A DNA stretch of 43,145 nt from Alphaproteobacteria bacterium (GCA_023150455.1 JAKLKW010000015.1:1-43145); one strand, 5' to 3'. Numbered from the stretch's first letter, positions 18,744-26,979 are shown. Numbers and translations are program-made. The notes: a model not told the origin generated them from the sequence alone.

Positions 18744-19178
18744 CTAGGGAGCCTTCGGGGCTGTGTAGTGCGTCAGGTCGACCAGCCTGCGCGCCCAGGC
18801 GGTTCGATGCAGCCGCCTGACAAGGCGGGAATCGGCGGTCACCAACGTCGAATCCAGGTGTTCCGCCAGGGCGATATAGAAGCAGTCATAGACGGGATGA
18901 TCGAGCCTTCGCGCTATCGCCATGGCGCGGGGCGCGAGAGGGCCAATGGGGTGAAGCTCGTTGAGCAGGGAAGAAAGGTCCACGGCGACGCAATCCGCCT
19001 GAGCCGGCGTCATGGTCCGTAGGCGCACGGCCTTCCAGGCGGCGTTGCACGTCTCGGCGACAATCAGGGACGGAGCGGCAAGCGGCTCGTCGCCCCTGAG
19101 CAGCGCGTACGCCAGATCGCTTTGCGCCTCCACGAAGAACCACTTGAGGCCGACGCTCGCATCGACCACGATGGTCAT
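18744..19178 (-). CDS. vapC: PIN-domain toxin (VapC/FitB type)
   Basis: The 144-residue PIN domain is a probable Mg-dependent ribonuclease toxin. The four acidic residues expected at the active site are present: Asp6 (IVVDASVGLKWF), Glu42 (IVAETCNAAW), Asp98 (HPVYDCFYIALAE) and Asp116 (LVTADSRL). So it looks catalytically intact. The ATG overlaps the stop of the antitoxin gene by 4 bp, the usual translational coupling of such pairs. The target RNA is unknown; many VapC toxins cut initiator tRNA or rRNA. Confidence 0.93.
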   Translation of the reverse strand: MTIVVDASVGLKWFFVEAQSDLAYALLRGDEPLAAPSLIVAETCNAAWKAVRLRTMTPAQADCVAVDLSSLLNELHPIGPLAPRAMAIARRLDHPVYDCFYIALAEHLDSTLVTADSRLVRRLHRTAWARRLVDLTHYTAPKAP

Positions 19179-19414
19179 CGCTTGTCGCGGTCCTCGCGGA
19201 TGATCTCTTCCGCCAGGGGAGCGGCTTTCGGCCGTTTCGGCGTCAGCGCGCGAATTCGCTCCAGCTTTGCCAGCAGCGACCGGCGCGACGGTCTAGCCGC
19301 TTCGATCAGGGTTTCACGCAGGGTCTGTTCGAGCGACTTCTTGTTCGCGCGCGCCTTGGCCTTAAGCCGCTCGATCACGTCGTCGTCGATGTTGCGAATC
19401 ACAACCTGAGCCAT
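19175..19414 (-). CDS. vapB: Ribbon-helix-helix antitoxin (FitA/VapB type)
   Basis: This 79-residue protein starts with an Arc/MetJ-like ribbon-helix-helix (AQVVIRNIDDDVIERLKAKA, then KKSLEQTLRETLIEA). A basic, proline-containing C-terminal tail follows, which would wrap around the toxin. It binds and neutralises the PIN toxin encoded next to it and probably represses its own promoter. A GGAGG ribosome site lies just upstream of the ATG, and a palindrome (19423-19447) lies directly before that. It is 52 bp after glnD in the same direction. Confidence 0.9.
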   Translation of the reverse strand: MAQVVIRNIDDDVIERLKAKARANKKSLEQTLRETLIEAARPSRRSLLAKLERIRALTPKRPKAAPLAEEIIREDRDKR

Positions 19415-19422
19415 CCGTGCCT

Positions 19423-19447
19423 CCGTGATTGCATCATGATATCACGG
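19423..19447 (-). promoter_or_regulatory. Candidate autoregulatory operator of the toxin-antitoxin pair
   Basis: CCGTGAT and ATCACGG form a perfect 7-bp inverted repeat around an 11-base centre, 9 bp before the antitoxin ATG. It overlaps a TATCAT sequence that could be the -10 box on the minus strand. FitA/VapB-type antitoxins usually bind such palindromes. Confidence 0.6.
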
Positions 19448-19466
19448 CGGCGTCGGCGGCGACACC

Positions 19467-22268
19467 CTACTCCGCCGCCTGGCGCGAAGCGGCGGCGCGG
19501 CGGCGCGAGGGCGCTTCTTCTTCGGCGGCGGCGGTGGCGGCGCCCGGCTCGGCCAGCGCGGCGAGAACCTGCTCCTTGATCTTGGCGAGCTTCCCCTCGT
19601 CGACCACCTTCATGCCGAAGATGTCCTTGACGTAGAAGACGTCGACCACGCTCTCGCCGTAGGTCGAGATGCGCGCCGAGGAGATCTGCAGGTTGCAGGC
19701 GGTCAGCGCGCGCGTGACGTCGTACAGCAGGCCGGGCCGGTCGCGGCCGTTGACCTCGACGACCGTGTGCGTGGCGCTCGCCTTGTTGTCGAACAGCACC
19801 CGCGGCGGCACCTTGAACACGCGCGTGCGGCTCTGGATCGCCGCCGGCTTGGCGAACTCCTGGCGCGGCAGCAGCTTGCCCGACAGGCTCTGCTCGATGC
19901 GCGTGGCCAGCCGCGCCAGCCGGTCCGGGCGGTCGAAGGCGCCGCCCTCCGCGCTCTGCACCGAGAACGTGTCCAGCGCCATGCCGTCATGCGTGGTGAA
20001 GATGCGCGCCTCGACGATGTTGGCGCCGCTCAAGGCCAGCGCGCCGGCGATGCGGCTGAACAGGCCCGGATGGTCGCCGGTGTAGATCGTGACCTCGGTG
20101 ATGGCGCGCGCGGGATCGACCTTGGTGTCGACCGTCAGCGGCGCGTTGTCGCGGTCGGCGCGCCGCATCAGGCGGGCGTGGCGCGCGAGCGTGGCCAGGT
20201 CGAAGGCCAGCCAATAGGCCGGCGTGCAGCGGCTGCGGTGCCTGGCGAAATCCTCGTCGGACCAGTCCTTGAGCTCGGCGCGCAGCTCCTCCTGCTTGGC
20301 CTCGACGCGCGCCTTCATGCCCTTGCCGGCGCTCAAGCCGCCCGACAGCATCTCCTCGGCCCGCCAGTACAGCTCGCGCAGCAGAGCGGCCTTCCAGTTG
20401 TTCCACACATTGGGGCCGACCGCGCGGATGTCGGCCACGGTCAGCACCAGCAGCAGGCGCAGGCGCTCGGGGCTCTGCACCAGCGCGCAAAAATCCGCGA
20501 CCGTCTTGGGATCGTCGACGTCGCGCTTGAAGGCGGCATAGCTCATCAGCAGGTGGTAGCGCACGAGCCAGGCGACGTTCTCCGTCTCCTCGTCGCTCAA
20601 GCCCAGCCGCGGGCACAGCTCGCGCGCGACCTGCTCGCCCAGCACCGAGTGGTCGCCGCCGCGCCCCTTGGCGATGTCGTGCAGCAGCACGGCGAGGTAC
20701 AGCACCCGGCGCGACACGACCTTGTGCACGACCTCGCTCGAAACCGGGTGGTCCTCCTTCAGCTCCCCGTTCTCGATGCGCGACAGGATGCCGATGGCGT
20801 AGATCGTGTGCTCGTCGACCGTGTGCACGTGGTACATGTCGTACTGCATCTGCGCCACGACGCGGCCGAAATCCGGCAGGAAGCGGCCCAGCACGCCGGC
20901 TTCGTTCATGCGCCGGAGCATGGTCTCGGGATCCTTCCGGCCGGTCAGGATCTCGAGGAACAGCCGGTTCGCCTCGGCATTGGCGCGCAAGCGCGCGTTG
21001 ACCAGGCGCAGGTCGCGCCGCACCAGCCGCAGCGCGTCGGGATGGATGTCGAGCTCCTGGTTCTGCGCGACGTGGAACAGGCGCAGGAAGTTGACCGGGT
21101 CCTTGACGAAGATGTCGGCGCGCTTGGCGGTCAGCCGGTCGGAGTCGATCGTGAAATCGCCCAGGTCGCGCCGCCAGTTGCCGACGCGCGCCAGCGCTGC
21201 GAAGCGCGAGCGCTTCATGCGCGCGTCCATCGCGGCGCAGAACACGCGCGTCAGGTCGCCGATGTCCTTGGCCACCAGGAAGTAGTGCTTCATCAGGCGC
21301 TCGACGCGCTTGGTGCCGGCGTGGTCGGTGTAGCCCATGCGGCGCGCGATCTCGGCCTGTACGTCGAAGGTGAGCCGCTCCTCCGGCCGGCCGGTCAGGT
21401 AGTGCAGGTGGCAGCGCAGGCACCACAGGAACTCGCGCGACTTGATGAAGCTGCGCGCCTCGTCCTCGGTCAGGATGCCCCGCGCCGCCAGCGCCTCGGG
21501 CTCGCCGACCTTGTAGAGGTACTTGGCGATCCAGATCAGCGTGTGCAGGTCGCGCAAGCCGCCCTTGCCGTCCTTGATGTTGGGCTCGAGCACGTAGCGC
21601 GAGTCGCCCAGGCGCAGGTGACGCTCGTCGCGCTCCTTGAGCTTGGCCTCGACGAAGTCGCTGCGGTTGCCTGACAGGAACTTGGCCTCGAAGCGCTTGC
21701 GCAGCGCCTTGAACAGGTCCTGGTCGCCCCAGACGTAGCGCGCCTCCAGCAGCCCGGTGCGGATCGTCATGTCCGCCTTGGCCTGGCGCAGGCATTCGTC
21801 GATCGAGCGCGTGGCGTGGCCGACCTGAAGCCCCAGGTCCCACAGGACGTAGAGCATGTACTCGACCACCTGCTCGCCGCGCGGCGTCTGCTTGTAGGGC
21901 AGCAGGAACAGGAGGTCGATGTCGGACTTGGGGGCGAGCTCGCCGCGGCCATAACCGCCGACCGCCACGATCGACAGCTGCTCGGCCATGGTCGGGTTCG
22001 GCGCGCGGAACACGCGCTCGGTCGCGAAGTCGTAAAGCAGCCGCACGATCTGGTCGATCAGGTACGACGTGCAGTGCATGACCTCGGCGCCGCGGTCGTT
22101 CGCCTCGAAGCGCCTGAGAACCTCGTCCTGCCCCGCCTTGAGCGCCTGCTTCATCAGGGTGAGCAGCGCCGCGCGCTGCTTCGTCCCTTCCAGCGCCGCG
22201 ACCTCCTCGATCGGGCCCAGCAGGGCCCGGCGGTCGATGATGGCGCGCGGATTGTCGACTTTTTCCAT
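19467..22268 (-). CDS. glnD: Bifunctional PII uridylyltransferase / uridylyl-removing enzyme
   Basis: This 933-residue nitrogen sensor uridylylates PII proteins when glutamine is low and removes UMP when it is high. The domains in order are a nucleotidyltransferase with VGGYGRGELAPKSDIDLLFL (residues 103-122, metal-binding Asp116 and Asp118), a PII-UTase linker, an HD domain with AVLLHDIAKGRGGDHS, and two C-terminal ACT domains (VTIYTGDHPGLFSRIAGAL and VEVNGRDRPGLLYDVTRAL) that bind glutamine. I chose the ATG at 22268 (MEKVDNPRAI); an upstream codon at 22298 would add an arginine-rich stretch with no support. All motifs are intact. Confidence 0.97.
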   Translation of the reverse strand: MEKVDNPRAIIDRRALLGPIEEVAALEGTKQRAALLTLMKQALKAGQDEVLRRFEANDRGAEVMHCTSYLIDQIVRLLYDFATERVFRAPNPTMAEQLSIVAVGGYGRGELAPKSDIDLLFLLPYKQTPRGEQVVEYMLYVLWDLGLQVGHATRSIDECLRQAKADMTIRTGLLEARYVWGDQDLFKALRKRFEAKFLSGNRSDFVEAKLKERDERHLRLGDSRYVLEPNIKDGKGGLRDLHTLIWIAKYLYKVGEPEALAARGILTEDEARSFIKSREFLWCLRCHLHYLTGRPEERLTFDVQAEIARRMGYTDHAGTKRVERLMKHYFLVAKDIGDLTRVFCAAMDARMKRSRFAALARVGNWRRDLGDFTIDSDRLTAKRADIFVKDPVNFLRLFHVAQNQELDIHPDALRLVRRDLRLVNARLRANAEANRLFLEILTGRKDPETMLRRMNEAGVLGRFLPDFGRVVAQMQYDMYHVHTVDEHTIYAIGILSRIENGELKEDHPVSSEVVHKVVSRRVLYLAVLLHDIAKGRGGDHSVLGEQVARELCPRLGLSDEETENVAWLVRYHLLMSYAAFKRDVDDPKTVADFCALVQSPERLRLLLVLTVADIRAVGPNVWNNWKAALLRELYWRAEEMLSGGLSAGKGMKARVEAKQEELRAELKDWSDEDFARHRSRCTPAYWLAFDLATLARHARLMRRADRDNAPLTVDTKVDPARAITEVTIYTGDHPGLFSRIAGALALSGANIVEARIFTTHDGMALDTFSVQSAEGGAFDRPDRLARLATRIEQSLSGKLLPRQEFAKPAAIQSRTRVFKVPPRVLFDNKASATHTVVEVNGRDRPGLLYDVTRALTACNLQISSARISTYGESVVDVFYVKDIFGMKVVDEGKLAKIKEQVLAALAEPGAATAAAEEEAPSRRRAAASRQAAE

Positions 22269-22305
22269 GCCGTTCAGCACGGGCCGGCGGCGGCGCAAGG
22301 CGCCC

Positions 22306-23070
22306 TCACCGCTGCGCGTGCGCCCCGTGCTTGAGGCCGCGTTCGATCAATTCGGCCATGAGTTGCGCGATGCAGTCGTAGATCATGTCGTTGCCGCGCG
22401 TCATCTCCGCCCGCGAGGCGGGGACCAGGCGGTCGTTCTCGGCCCAGTAGCGCATGATCTGGTGGCGCGGAAACAGCGTCACGCCGGGCAGCGTCGCCGT
22501 CTGCTGGATGGCGTCGAGATAGGGCTGGAAGTTGATCAGCAGCGCCGTGCCGCGGGCATACTGCGGATCCATCAGGATCACGTCCGCATGCTGCTCGTGC
22601 AGCCGGTCGACGCCCTCGGCCATGACCCAGGGAAAGACGTCGGTATCCTCGGACCTCACGGCTTCCACCGTCCCCGTCTCCCAGATCACGAGGTCCGGCT
22701 TCAGCTGCGCCACCTCGCCCGGGATGCGCTCGAGCGCCTCGCGCGCGGTCTGGCCGCGCCGGCCGAGGTTCACCACGCGGACCCGGATCTCCGGCAGGTG
22801 CGCGGCCAGCACCTTCTCCAGGCGCGCCGGCCATGCGGTGGCGGCGCTCGAGGCACCGGTGCCCTGCGTGCTGGCGGCGCCGATCGCCACGATCGTGATG
22901 CGCCCGTCCCGCGCCATGTGCGCGGCGGCGTTGGGAAACGAGGCAAGGTCGTCGAACAGCGCGGCCGGCACGACGCACTGCTCGGGCACGTCCCCTTCGG
23001 CCGCGCCGGCCGCGGGCGGAGCCACGACCAGCGCCGCCAGCACGAGCGCGAGGAGCGCCGGGTGCCGCAT
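22306..23070 (-). CDS. Secreted SGNH-like protein lacking the usual catalytic residues
   Basis: The protein has 254 residues with an N-terminal signal peptide (LLALVLAALVVAPPAAGA). The fold matches the SGNH hydrolase encoded at 24320-25093, with parallel segments IVAIGAASTQGTGAS, VNLGRRGQTAREAL, LVIWETGTVEAV and MIYDCIAQ. Compared with that partner (GSSSTEG, TGVNDA, SSDRFHMND), the nucleophile serine position is Ala, the block III Asn is absent, and the Asp-x-x-His block has become an unrelated EMTR sequence. It may bind rather than cleave acylated glycans, or use other residues. It starts 6 bp after the OpgC gene and is surely cotranscribed. Confidence 0.85.
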   Translation of the reverse strand: MRHPALLALVLAALVVAPPAAGAAEGDVPEQCVVPAALFDDLASFPNAAAHMARDGRITIVAIGAASTQGTGASSAATAWPARLEKVLAAHLPEIRVRVVNLGRRGQTAREALERIPGEVAQLKPDLVIWETGTVEAVRSEDTDVFPWVMAEGVDRLHEQHADVILMDPQYARGTALLINFQPYLDAIQQTATLPGVTLFPRHQIMRYWAENDRLVPASRAEMTRGNDMIYDCIAQLMAELIERGLKHGAHAQR

Positions 23071-23076
23071 GCGTCC

Positions 23077-24207
23077 CTATGCCGGCGCCGCGCGGCGCCG
23101 GCGCGCCTCGGCCCGCTTGGTCCCGCTCATCGCCTCGGCAACCGCCATCATGATCGCGACTCCGGCCAGCGAAACCGCGAGTTGCATCGGCACCCGCGAG
23201 CTGATCTCGACCAGGATCAAATGACCCAGATAGGACAAGAATATACCGAGGCAGAACACATAAAGCGAGTTCTCGCCCATGCGCAAGATCGGCCTGACCC
23301 ACAGCGCGTTCAGCCAGGCCATGCCCGGCTTGATCAGATACCCGGCCAGATAGGCCAGGGCGAGGATGTTGACAAGGCGATATGGCCCCAGCCACGACTT
23401 GCTGTTGCCCCACCACAGCACGCGCGCGATCCGCGGCAGATCGATCGCGTGGACCGAAGCCATCGCCAGGAACAGCTTTCCTGCAATGCAAAGAAACAAG
23501 ACCGTCACGACCAGCGGCAGCAGCCAGGGGCGGTCGACGAAGCCCGGCCAACGCTCGGCCCGCGGATAGCCGAGGCAGGCGCCGATGACGAACAAGAGCT
23601 GCCAGGCCAGCGGGTTGAACAGCCATTCGCCGTCCGGATAGGTGGCGAGGTTGAAGCCCATGCGATGGGCGAACAGATAGACGGCAAGAGACAGGCCGAC
23701 CGCAACCCAGGGCCGACGGGCGATCAGCGGCAGGAACACCAGCAGGCCCAGCATCAGCACGATGTAAAGCGGCAGGATGTCCATGAAGGCGGGCTGGAAC
23801 CGCAGCGCCAGCGCGTTCAGCGCGGCGATATGAGGGGTGCGCAGGAACTCGTCGACCCGCATCTCCTCGACGAACATGGGGTTGTTGAAGCGCTCGGCGG
23901 TGTACGAAACCTCGGTCATGAAAATCACGAACAGGAACACGTGCGCCACGTACAGCGTCCAGCAGCGTCCGAACACGCGGATCGCGGCCAGAAGCGGCCC
24001 CATGCGCTGGTACATCGCGCCGAACACGAGCGCGGCGGTGTAGCCGGAGATGAAGACGAAGACTTCCGCGGCGTCGCAGAAATTCCAGCCGCCCAGCGTG
24101 ACGTAGGCGAGCCGGTTCCCGGGCACGTGGTCGATGAAGATGAAGATCAGCGCGAGACCACGGAAAAAGTCCAGCCGCCGATCGCGCTCGACCTTGATCG
24201 GGTTCAT
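23077..24207 (-). CDS. OpgC-domain membrane protein (acyl/succinyltransferase for periplasmic glycans)
   Basis: This 376-residue inner-membrane protein has roughly ten helices. The family signature is at the N-terminus: RRLDFFRGLALIFIFIDHVPGN, then GWNFCDAAEVFVFISGYTAAL; later RMGENSLYVFCLGIFLSYLGH. OpgC proteins add succinyl groups to osmoregulated periplasmic glucans and are related to acyltransferase-3 enzymes; the acceptor here is not known. It lies in one operon with the SGNH-like gene at 22306-23070 and is divergent from a second SGNH gene across about 110 bp. That suggests a glycan acylation/deacylation unit. Confidence 0.9.
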   Translation of the reverse strand: MNPIKVERDRRLDFFRGLALIFIFIDHVPGNRLAYVTLGGWNFCDAAEVFVFISGYTAALVFGAMYQRMGPLLAAIRVFGRCWTLYVAHVFLFVIFMTEVSYTAERFNNPMFVEEMRVDEFLRTPHIAALNALALRFQPAFMDILPLYIVLMLGLLVFLPLIARRPWVAVGLSLAVYLFAHRMGFNLATYPDGEWLFNPLAWQLLFVIGACLGYPRAERWPGFVDRPWLLPLVVTVLFLCIAGKLFLAMASVHAIDLPRIARVLWWGNSKSWLGPYRLVNILALAYLAGYLIKPGMAWLNALWVRPILRMGENSLYVFCLGIFLSYLGHLILVEISSRVPMQLAVSLAGVAIMMAVAEAMSGTKRAEARRRRAAPA

Positions 24208-24319
24208 TCTTGATGACTCGTCAGGCGTTTTTGGCCATCATCGGGAAAACATAGCACAGCCGCCCGCGCAGGGCGGGAGTGCGGGGAATACAAGGGGTCG
24301 GTCGGCCGTTCTGAAATCG

Positions 24320-25093
24320 ATGCGATTCGTTACCGTTGCCGTCGCGGCGGCGCTCTGGGCCCTCGCGCAGCCTGCCCTGGCCGAGACTACGGCCACGCTG
24401 ATGCAGCCGGGCGACTTGTTCGGCCAGCGGGAATGCGCCGTGCCCGCGCAAGTGGCGCGGATCAGCGGAAATCTGCCGCGCACGAAGCTGCGTTTGCGGG
24501 ACCACGGCCCCATCAAGATCGTCGCCATCGGGTCGTCGTCGACCGAGGGCGTCGGTGCCAGCGATCCGACGAACTGCTATCCGCGCCAGCTCGAGCGCGA
24601 GCTCGCGCGCCGCTTCCCGATGAGCGCGGTCACGGTCATCAACAAGGGCGTCGGCGGCGAGCTCGCCCGCGACATGGTCGCGCGCCTGTCGCGCGACGCG
24701 ATCGAGCACCGGCCGCAGCTCGTCATCTGGCAAACCGGCGTCAACGACGCGTTGCACGGCATTCCCGGCGATGCCTTTCGCGCCGAGTTGCGCGAGGGTG
24801 TCGCGCGCCTCGGCAGGGCCAACATCGACGTGCTGATCCTCGATCCGCAGTACACGCCGCGCGTCGCCAGCGGCGGCGGCTCGGCCGTCTATCTCGGCCT
24901 GTTCGCGACGCTCGACCGCGATCTCGGCGTGGCCGTGTTCCATCGCCAGGCGGTCATGCGCCATTGGGTGCAGGGCGGCGGCTTCACCTTCGCCAGCATG
25001 TTGTCGAGCGACAGGTTTCACATGAACGACCGCAGCTACCGCTGCCTGGCCATGGTCCTGGCCGACGCCATCGAGCGGCTGGCGCGCGACTGA
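24320..25093 (+). CDS. Secreted SGNH/GDSL-type hydrolase
   Basis: The protein has 257 residues with a signal peptide (FVTVAVAAALWALAQPALA). SGNH blocks are complete: block I IVAIGSSSTEGVGAS (nucleophile Ser), block II NKGVGGELARDM (Gly), block III WQTGVNDALHG (Asn) and block V SSDRFHMNDRSYRC (Asp and His). It is probably a periplasmic esterase acting on acylated glycans or other esters. The gene is divergent from the OpgC gene. I chose the ATG at 24320 because it opens directly into the signal peptide; the frame continues upstream into the promoter region without support. Confidence 0.9.
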   Translation: MRFVTVAVAAALWALAQPALAETTATLMQPGDLFGQRECAVPAQVARISGNLPRTKLRLRDHGPIKIVAIGSSSTEGVGASDPTNCYPRQLERELARRFPMSAVTVINKGVGGELARDMVARLSRDAIEHRPQLVIWQTGVNDALHGIPGDAFRAELREGVARLGRANIDVLILDPQYTPRVASGGGSAVYLGLFATLDRDLGVAVFHRQAVMRHWVQGGGFTFASMLSSDRFHMNDRSYRCLAMVLADAIERLARD

Positions 25094-25111
25094 GCAATCC
25101 GGGAATCTTCG

Positions 25112-25130
25112 GATCGCGGCATCCGCGATC
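25112..25130 (+). terminator. Hairpin after the SGNH hydrolase gene
   Basis: GATCGCGG-CAT-CCGCGATC is a perfect 8-bp stem with a 3-base loop, 19 bases after the stop codon. No T-run follows, so it may end transcription weakly or protect the 3' end. Confidence 0.4.
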
Positions 25131-25199
25131 AGTCGGCCGGAAAATCACACAAAAGCCTTAATCCCGGCACATCCGCACCACAGTTCCGGGCTGTAATAA

Positions 25200-25315
25200 C
25201 AACCCTAGACCTCCCCTCTAGTGCGAGACCGCATCCCCCCGCGGTTTCGGACAGCCGCAAAAGGCTGGTCTACGGCGGTCGCTTGGTCCCCCCCGAGCGA
25301 CCGCCTATTTCTTTC
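25200..25315 (+). ncRNA. Probable small RNA with C-rich hairpin loops, just upstream of ccmA
   Basis: Four hairpins follow one another with little spacing. The first is CTAGA/TCTAG around loop CCTCCCC (25205-25221). The second is CGAGACCGC/GCGGTTTCG around ATCCCCCC (25224-25249). The third is GACAGCC/GGCTGGTC around GCAAAA. The fourth is the terminator stem around a loop with seven C (25274-25305). Loops rich in CCUCCCC or poly-C can pair with Shine-Dalgarno sequences, a known trick of alphaproteobacterial regulatory RNAs. GTAATAAC just before could be a -10 box. Without an own promoter it could instead be a ccm leader ending in an attenuator. No coding frame is supported. The 5' end is a guess. 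Confidence 0.6.
25274..25315 (+). terminator. Strong intrinsic terminator before ccmA
   Basis: GGCGGTCGCT and AGCGACCGCC make a perfect 10-bp stem with a 12-base C-rich loop, followed by TATTTCTTTC. It lies 67 bp before the ccmA start, so ccmA must use a promoter after it or antitermination. Confidence 0.85.
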
Positions 25316-25381
25316 GGGCCCCGCTCCTGCCGGCGATGCGGCTATGATGCGCAGCGTCTCGTCGCCTACCGGACCCGCCTG

Positions 25382-26044
25382 TTGAACGCCCGAGCCAACC
25401 CACAACCCTCCGCGACCGCGCCTGCGACGTTCGATGGCGAAGGCTTGGCCTGTCGGCGTGGCGGGCGGCAGGTGTTCGCGGACCTCGCCTTCGCGCTCGC
25501 CCCCGGCGACGCGCTGGTCCTGACCGGGCCCAACGGCAGCGGCAAGTCCAGCTTGCTTCGCGTCCTCGCGGGCCTGCTTCCGTCCGCCGCCGGCCGGTTG
25601 CGCTGGGCGGGCCAGGACATCGCCGAGGAGCCCGAGGCGCATCGCGCGCGCCTCGTCTATCTCGGTCACCTCGACGCCGTGAAGCCCGCGCTCGCCGTGG
25701 CCGAGAACCTCGCCTTCTGGATCGCCCTCGGCGGCGGCGACGCACGCGGGGCCGCGACAGCGCTCGCGCGCTTCAAGCTCGATCGTCTGGCCGATCTGCC
25801 CGCGCGCTACCTGTCGCAGGGCCAGCGCCGGCGTCTGGCGCTGGCCCGCGTCGTCGCCCTCCCGCGCGCGTTGTGGCTTCTCGACGAGCCGTCGGTCGGG
25901 CTCGACGCCGAGTCGATCGCGGCGCTGTGCGCGGCCATCGAGGCCCATCGCGCCGACGGCGGCATTGCCGTGCTCAGCACCCACGCCCCGCTGGCGATCG
26001 CCGCGCCGCAGCGCCTCGACCTCGCTCGGGCGGCCGCGGCATGA
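25382..26044 (+). CDS. ccmA: Heme exporter ATPase CcmA
   Basis: This 220-residue ABC ATPase of the CcmABCD complex releases holo-CcmE from CcmC. Motifs are Walker A LTGPNGSGKSSLLRVLAGLL, Q-loop region LVYLGHLDAVKP, signature YLSQGQRRRLALARVV (SQGQ variant typical of CcmA), Walker B LWLLDEPSVGLD and the H-loop in VLSTHA. No ATG is available in frame; I chose the TTG at 25382, which gives the family length, because the longer frame to 25283 would begin inside the terminator. The stop overlaps the ccmB ATG (ATGA). An atypical start could keep its translation low. Confidence 0.93.
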   Translation: MNARANPQPSATAPATFDGEGLACRRGGRQVFADLAFALAPGDALVLTGPNGSGKSSLLRVLAGLLPSAAGRLRWAGQDIAEEPEAHRARLVYLGHLDAVKPALAVAENLAFWIALGGGDARGAATALARFKLDRLADLPARYLSQGQRRRLALARVVALPRALWLLDEPSVGLDAESIAALCAAIEAHRADGGIAVLSTHAPLAIAAPQRLDLARAAAA

Positions 26045-26718
26045 ACCCGGCCGGCGCCGCCCTCCTCGCCGTGATCGGCCGCGACCTCCGCCTGGCGCTG
26101 CGCCAGGGCGCGGACGCCGCGATGGTGGTCCTGTTCTTCGTCGTCGCGGTCGCGCTGTTTCCCTTCGGCGTCGGGCCCGAGGCCAACGTGCTGGCGCGGA
26201 TCGCGCCCGGCGTCCTCTGGGTGATGGCGCTGCTCGCCGCGCTGCTGTCGCTCGATCGCCTGTTCCTCGCCGACTACGAGGACGGCGCGCTCGAGCTGAT
26301 CGCGCTCGCGCCCGTGCCGCTCGCGCTCGTCGTGCTGGCGAAGACCTTCGCGCACTGGCTCGTCTCCGGCCTGCCACTGGTGCTGGCGGCGCCGGCGCTC
26401 GCGCTGCTCTTGAACCTGCCGGCCGAAGGCTTCGCCACGCTGGTCGGCGCGATGCTGCTGGGCACGCCGGTCTTGAGCCTGGTCGGGGCGGTCGGCGCCG
26501 CACTCACGCTGGGCGCGCGCCGGGGCGGCGTGCTGATCGCGCTGCTGGTGCTCCCGCTCTACATTCCGGCGCTGATCTTCGGCGCCGCTGCTGTCGAGGC
26601 CGCGCTGAGCGGCGCCAGCGCGCGACCACATCTGCTGTTGCTGGGTGCGCTGCTGGCGGCGGCGCTGCCCCTATGCCCCTGGGCCGCGGCCGCCGCTGTA
26701 CGCCAATCCGTGGAGTAG
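26041..26718 (+). CDS. ccmB: Heme exporter membrane protein CcmB
   Basis: This 225-residue membrane subunit with six hydrophobic segments is the partner of CcmA. Typical features are the start AVIGRDLRLALRQGADAAMVVLFF, PFGVGPE followed by ARIAPGVLWVMALLAALLSLDRLF, EDGALELI, and the GARRGGVLIALLVLPLYIPALIFG segment. It overlaps ccmA by ATGA. In most alphaproteobacteria ccmC follows at once; here three RTX genes intervene, and no terminator is visible after ccmB. Confidence 0.96.
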   Translation: MNPAGAALLAVIGRDLRLALRQGADAAMVVLFFVVAVALFPFGVGPEANVLARIAPGVLWVMALLAALLSLDRLFLADYEDGALELIALAPVPLALVVLAKTFAHWLVSGLPLVLAAPALALLLNLPAEGFATLVGAMLLGTPVLSLVGAVGAALTLGARRGGVLIALLVLPLYIPALIFGAAAVEAALSGASARPHLLLLGALLAAALPLCPWAAAAAVRQSVE

Positions 26719-26979
26719 CATTTCCATAGAGATCAATGTTTTGGCATAGAAACACAGTTAATATTTTCTTTCTCGCTAGAGTTAACAAAAGATTATCAAC
26801 CATCTGGATAAAAATTCGATTGCATTTGACCGATCTTTTCGTATGATCCTTCCCGTTCACCGCATCACGCCGGTGGGCGGGTCCACCAGGACCCGTCGGC
26901 ACGCAGGATGACGCAGTGAGCGCCGGAGCGCCAGTGAGGGCGCCCGAGCTTCGATGGCTTCGACAGGTAGGAGGGGCCC
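26719..26979 (+). promoter_or_regulatory. AT-rich leader with candidate promoter for RTX gene 1
   Basis: Bases 26715-26850 are strikingly AT-rich against the GC-rich surroundings. TTGCAT (26820-26825), a 16-bp spacer and TATGAT (26842-26847) form a plausible sigma-70 promoter. A GTTAA...TTAAC inverted repeat lies further upstream. The leader then has a perfect hairpin CGGGTCC-ACCA-GGACCCG (26878-26895), and AGGAGG sits just before the RTX ATG. Confidence 0.6.

Noticed and set aside
19767-21674. 635-codon plus-strand frame opposite glnD
   Set aside because: GC-bias shadow; glnD on the minus strand has every expected domain.
25283-25381. Longer CcmA N-terminus starting inside the terminator
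   Set aside because: The sequence is the terminator stem and its flank; it lacks resemblance to CcmA proteins.
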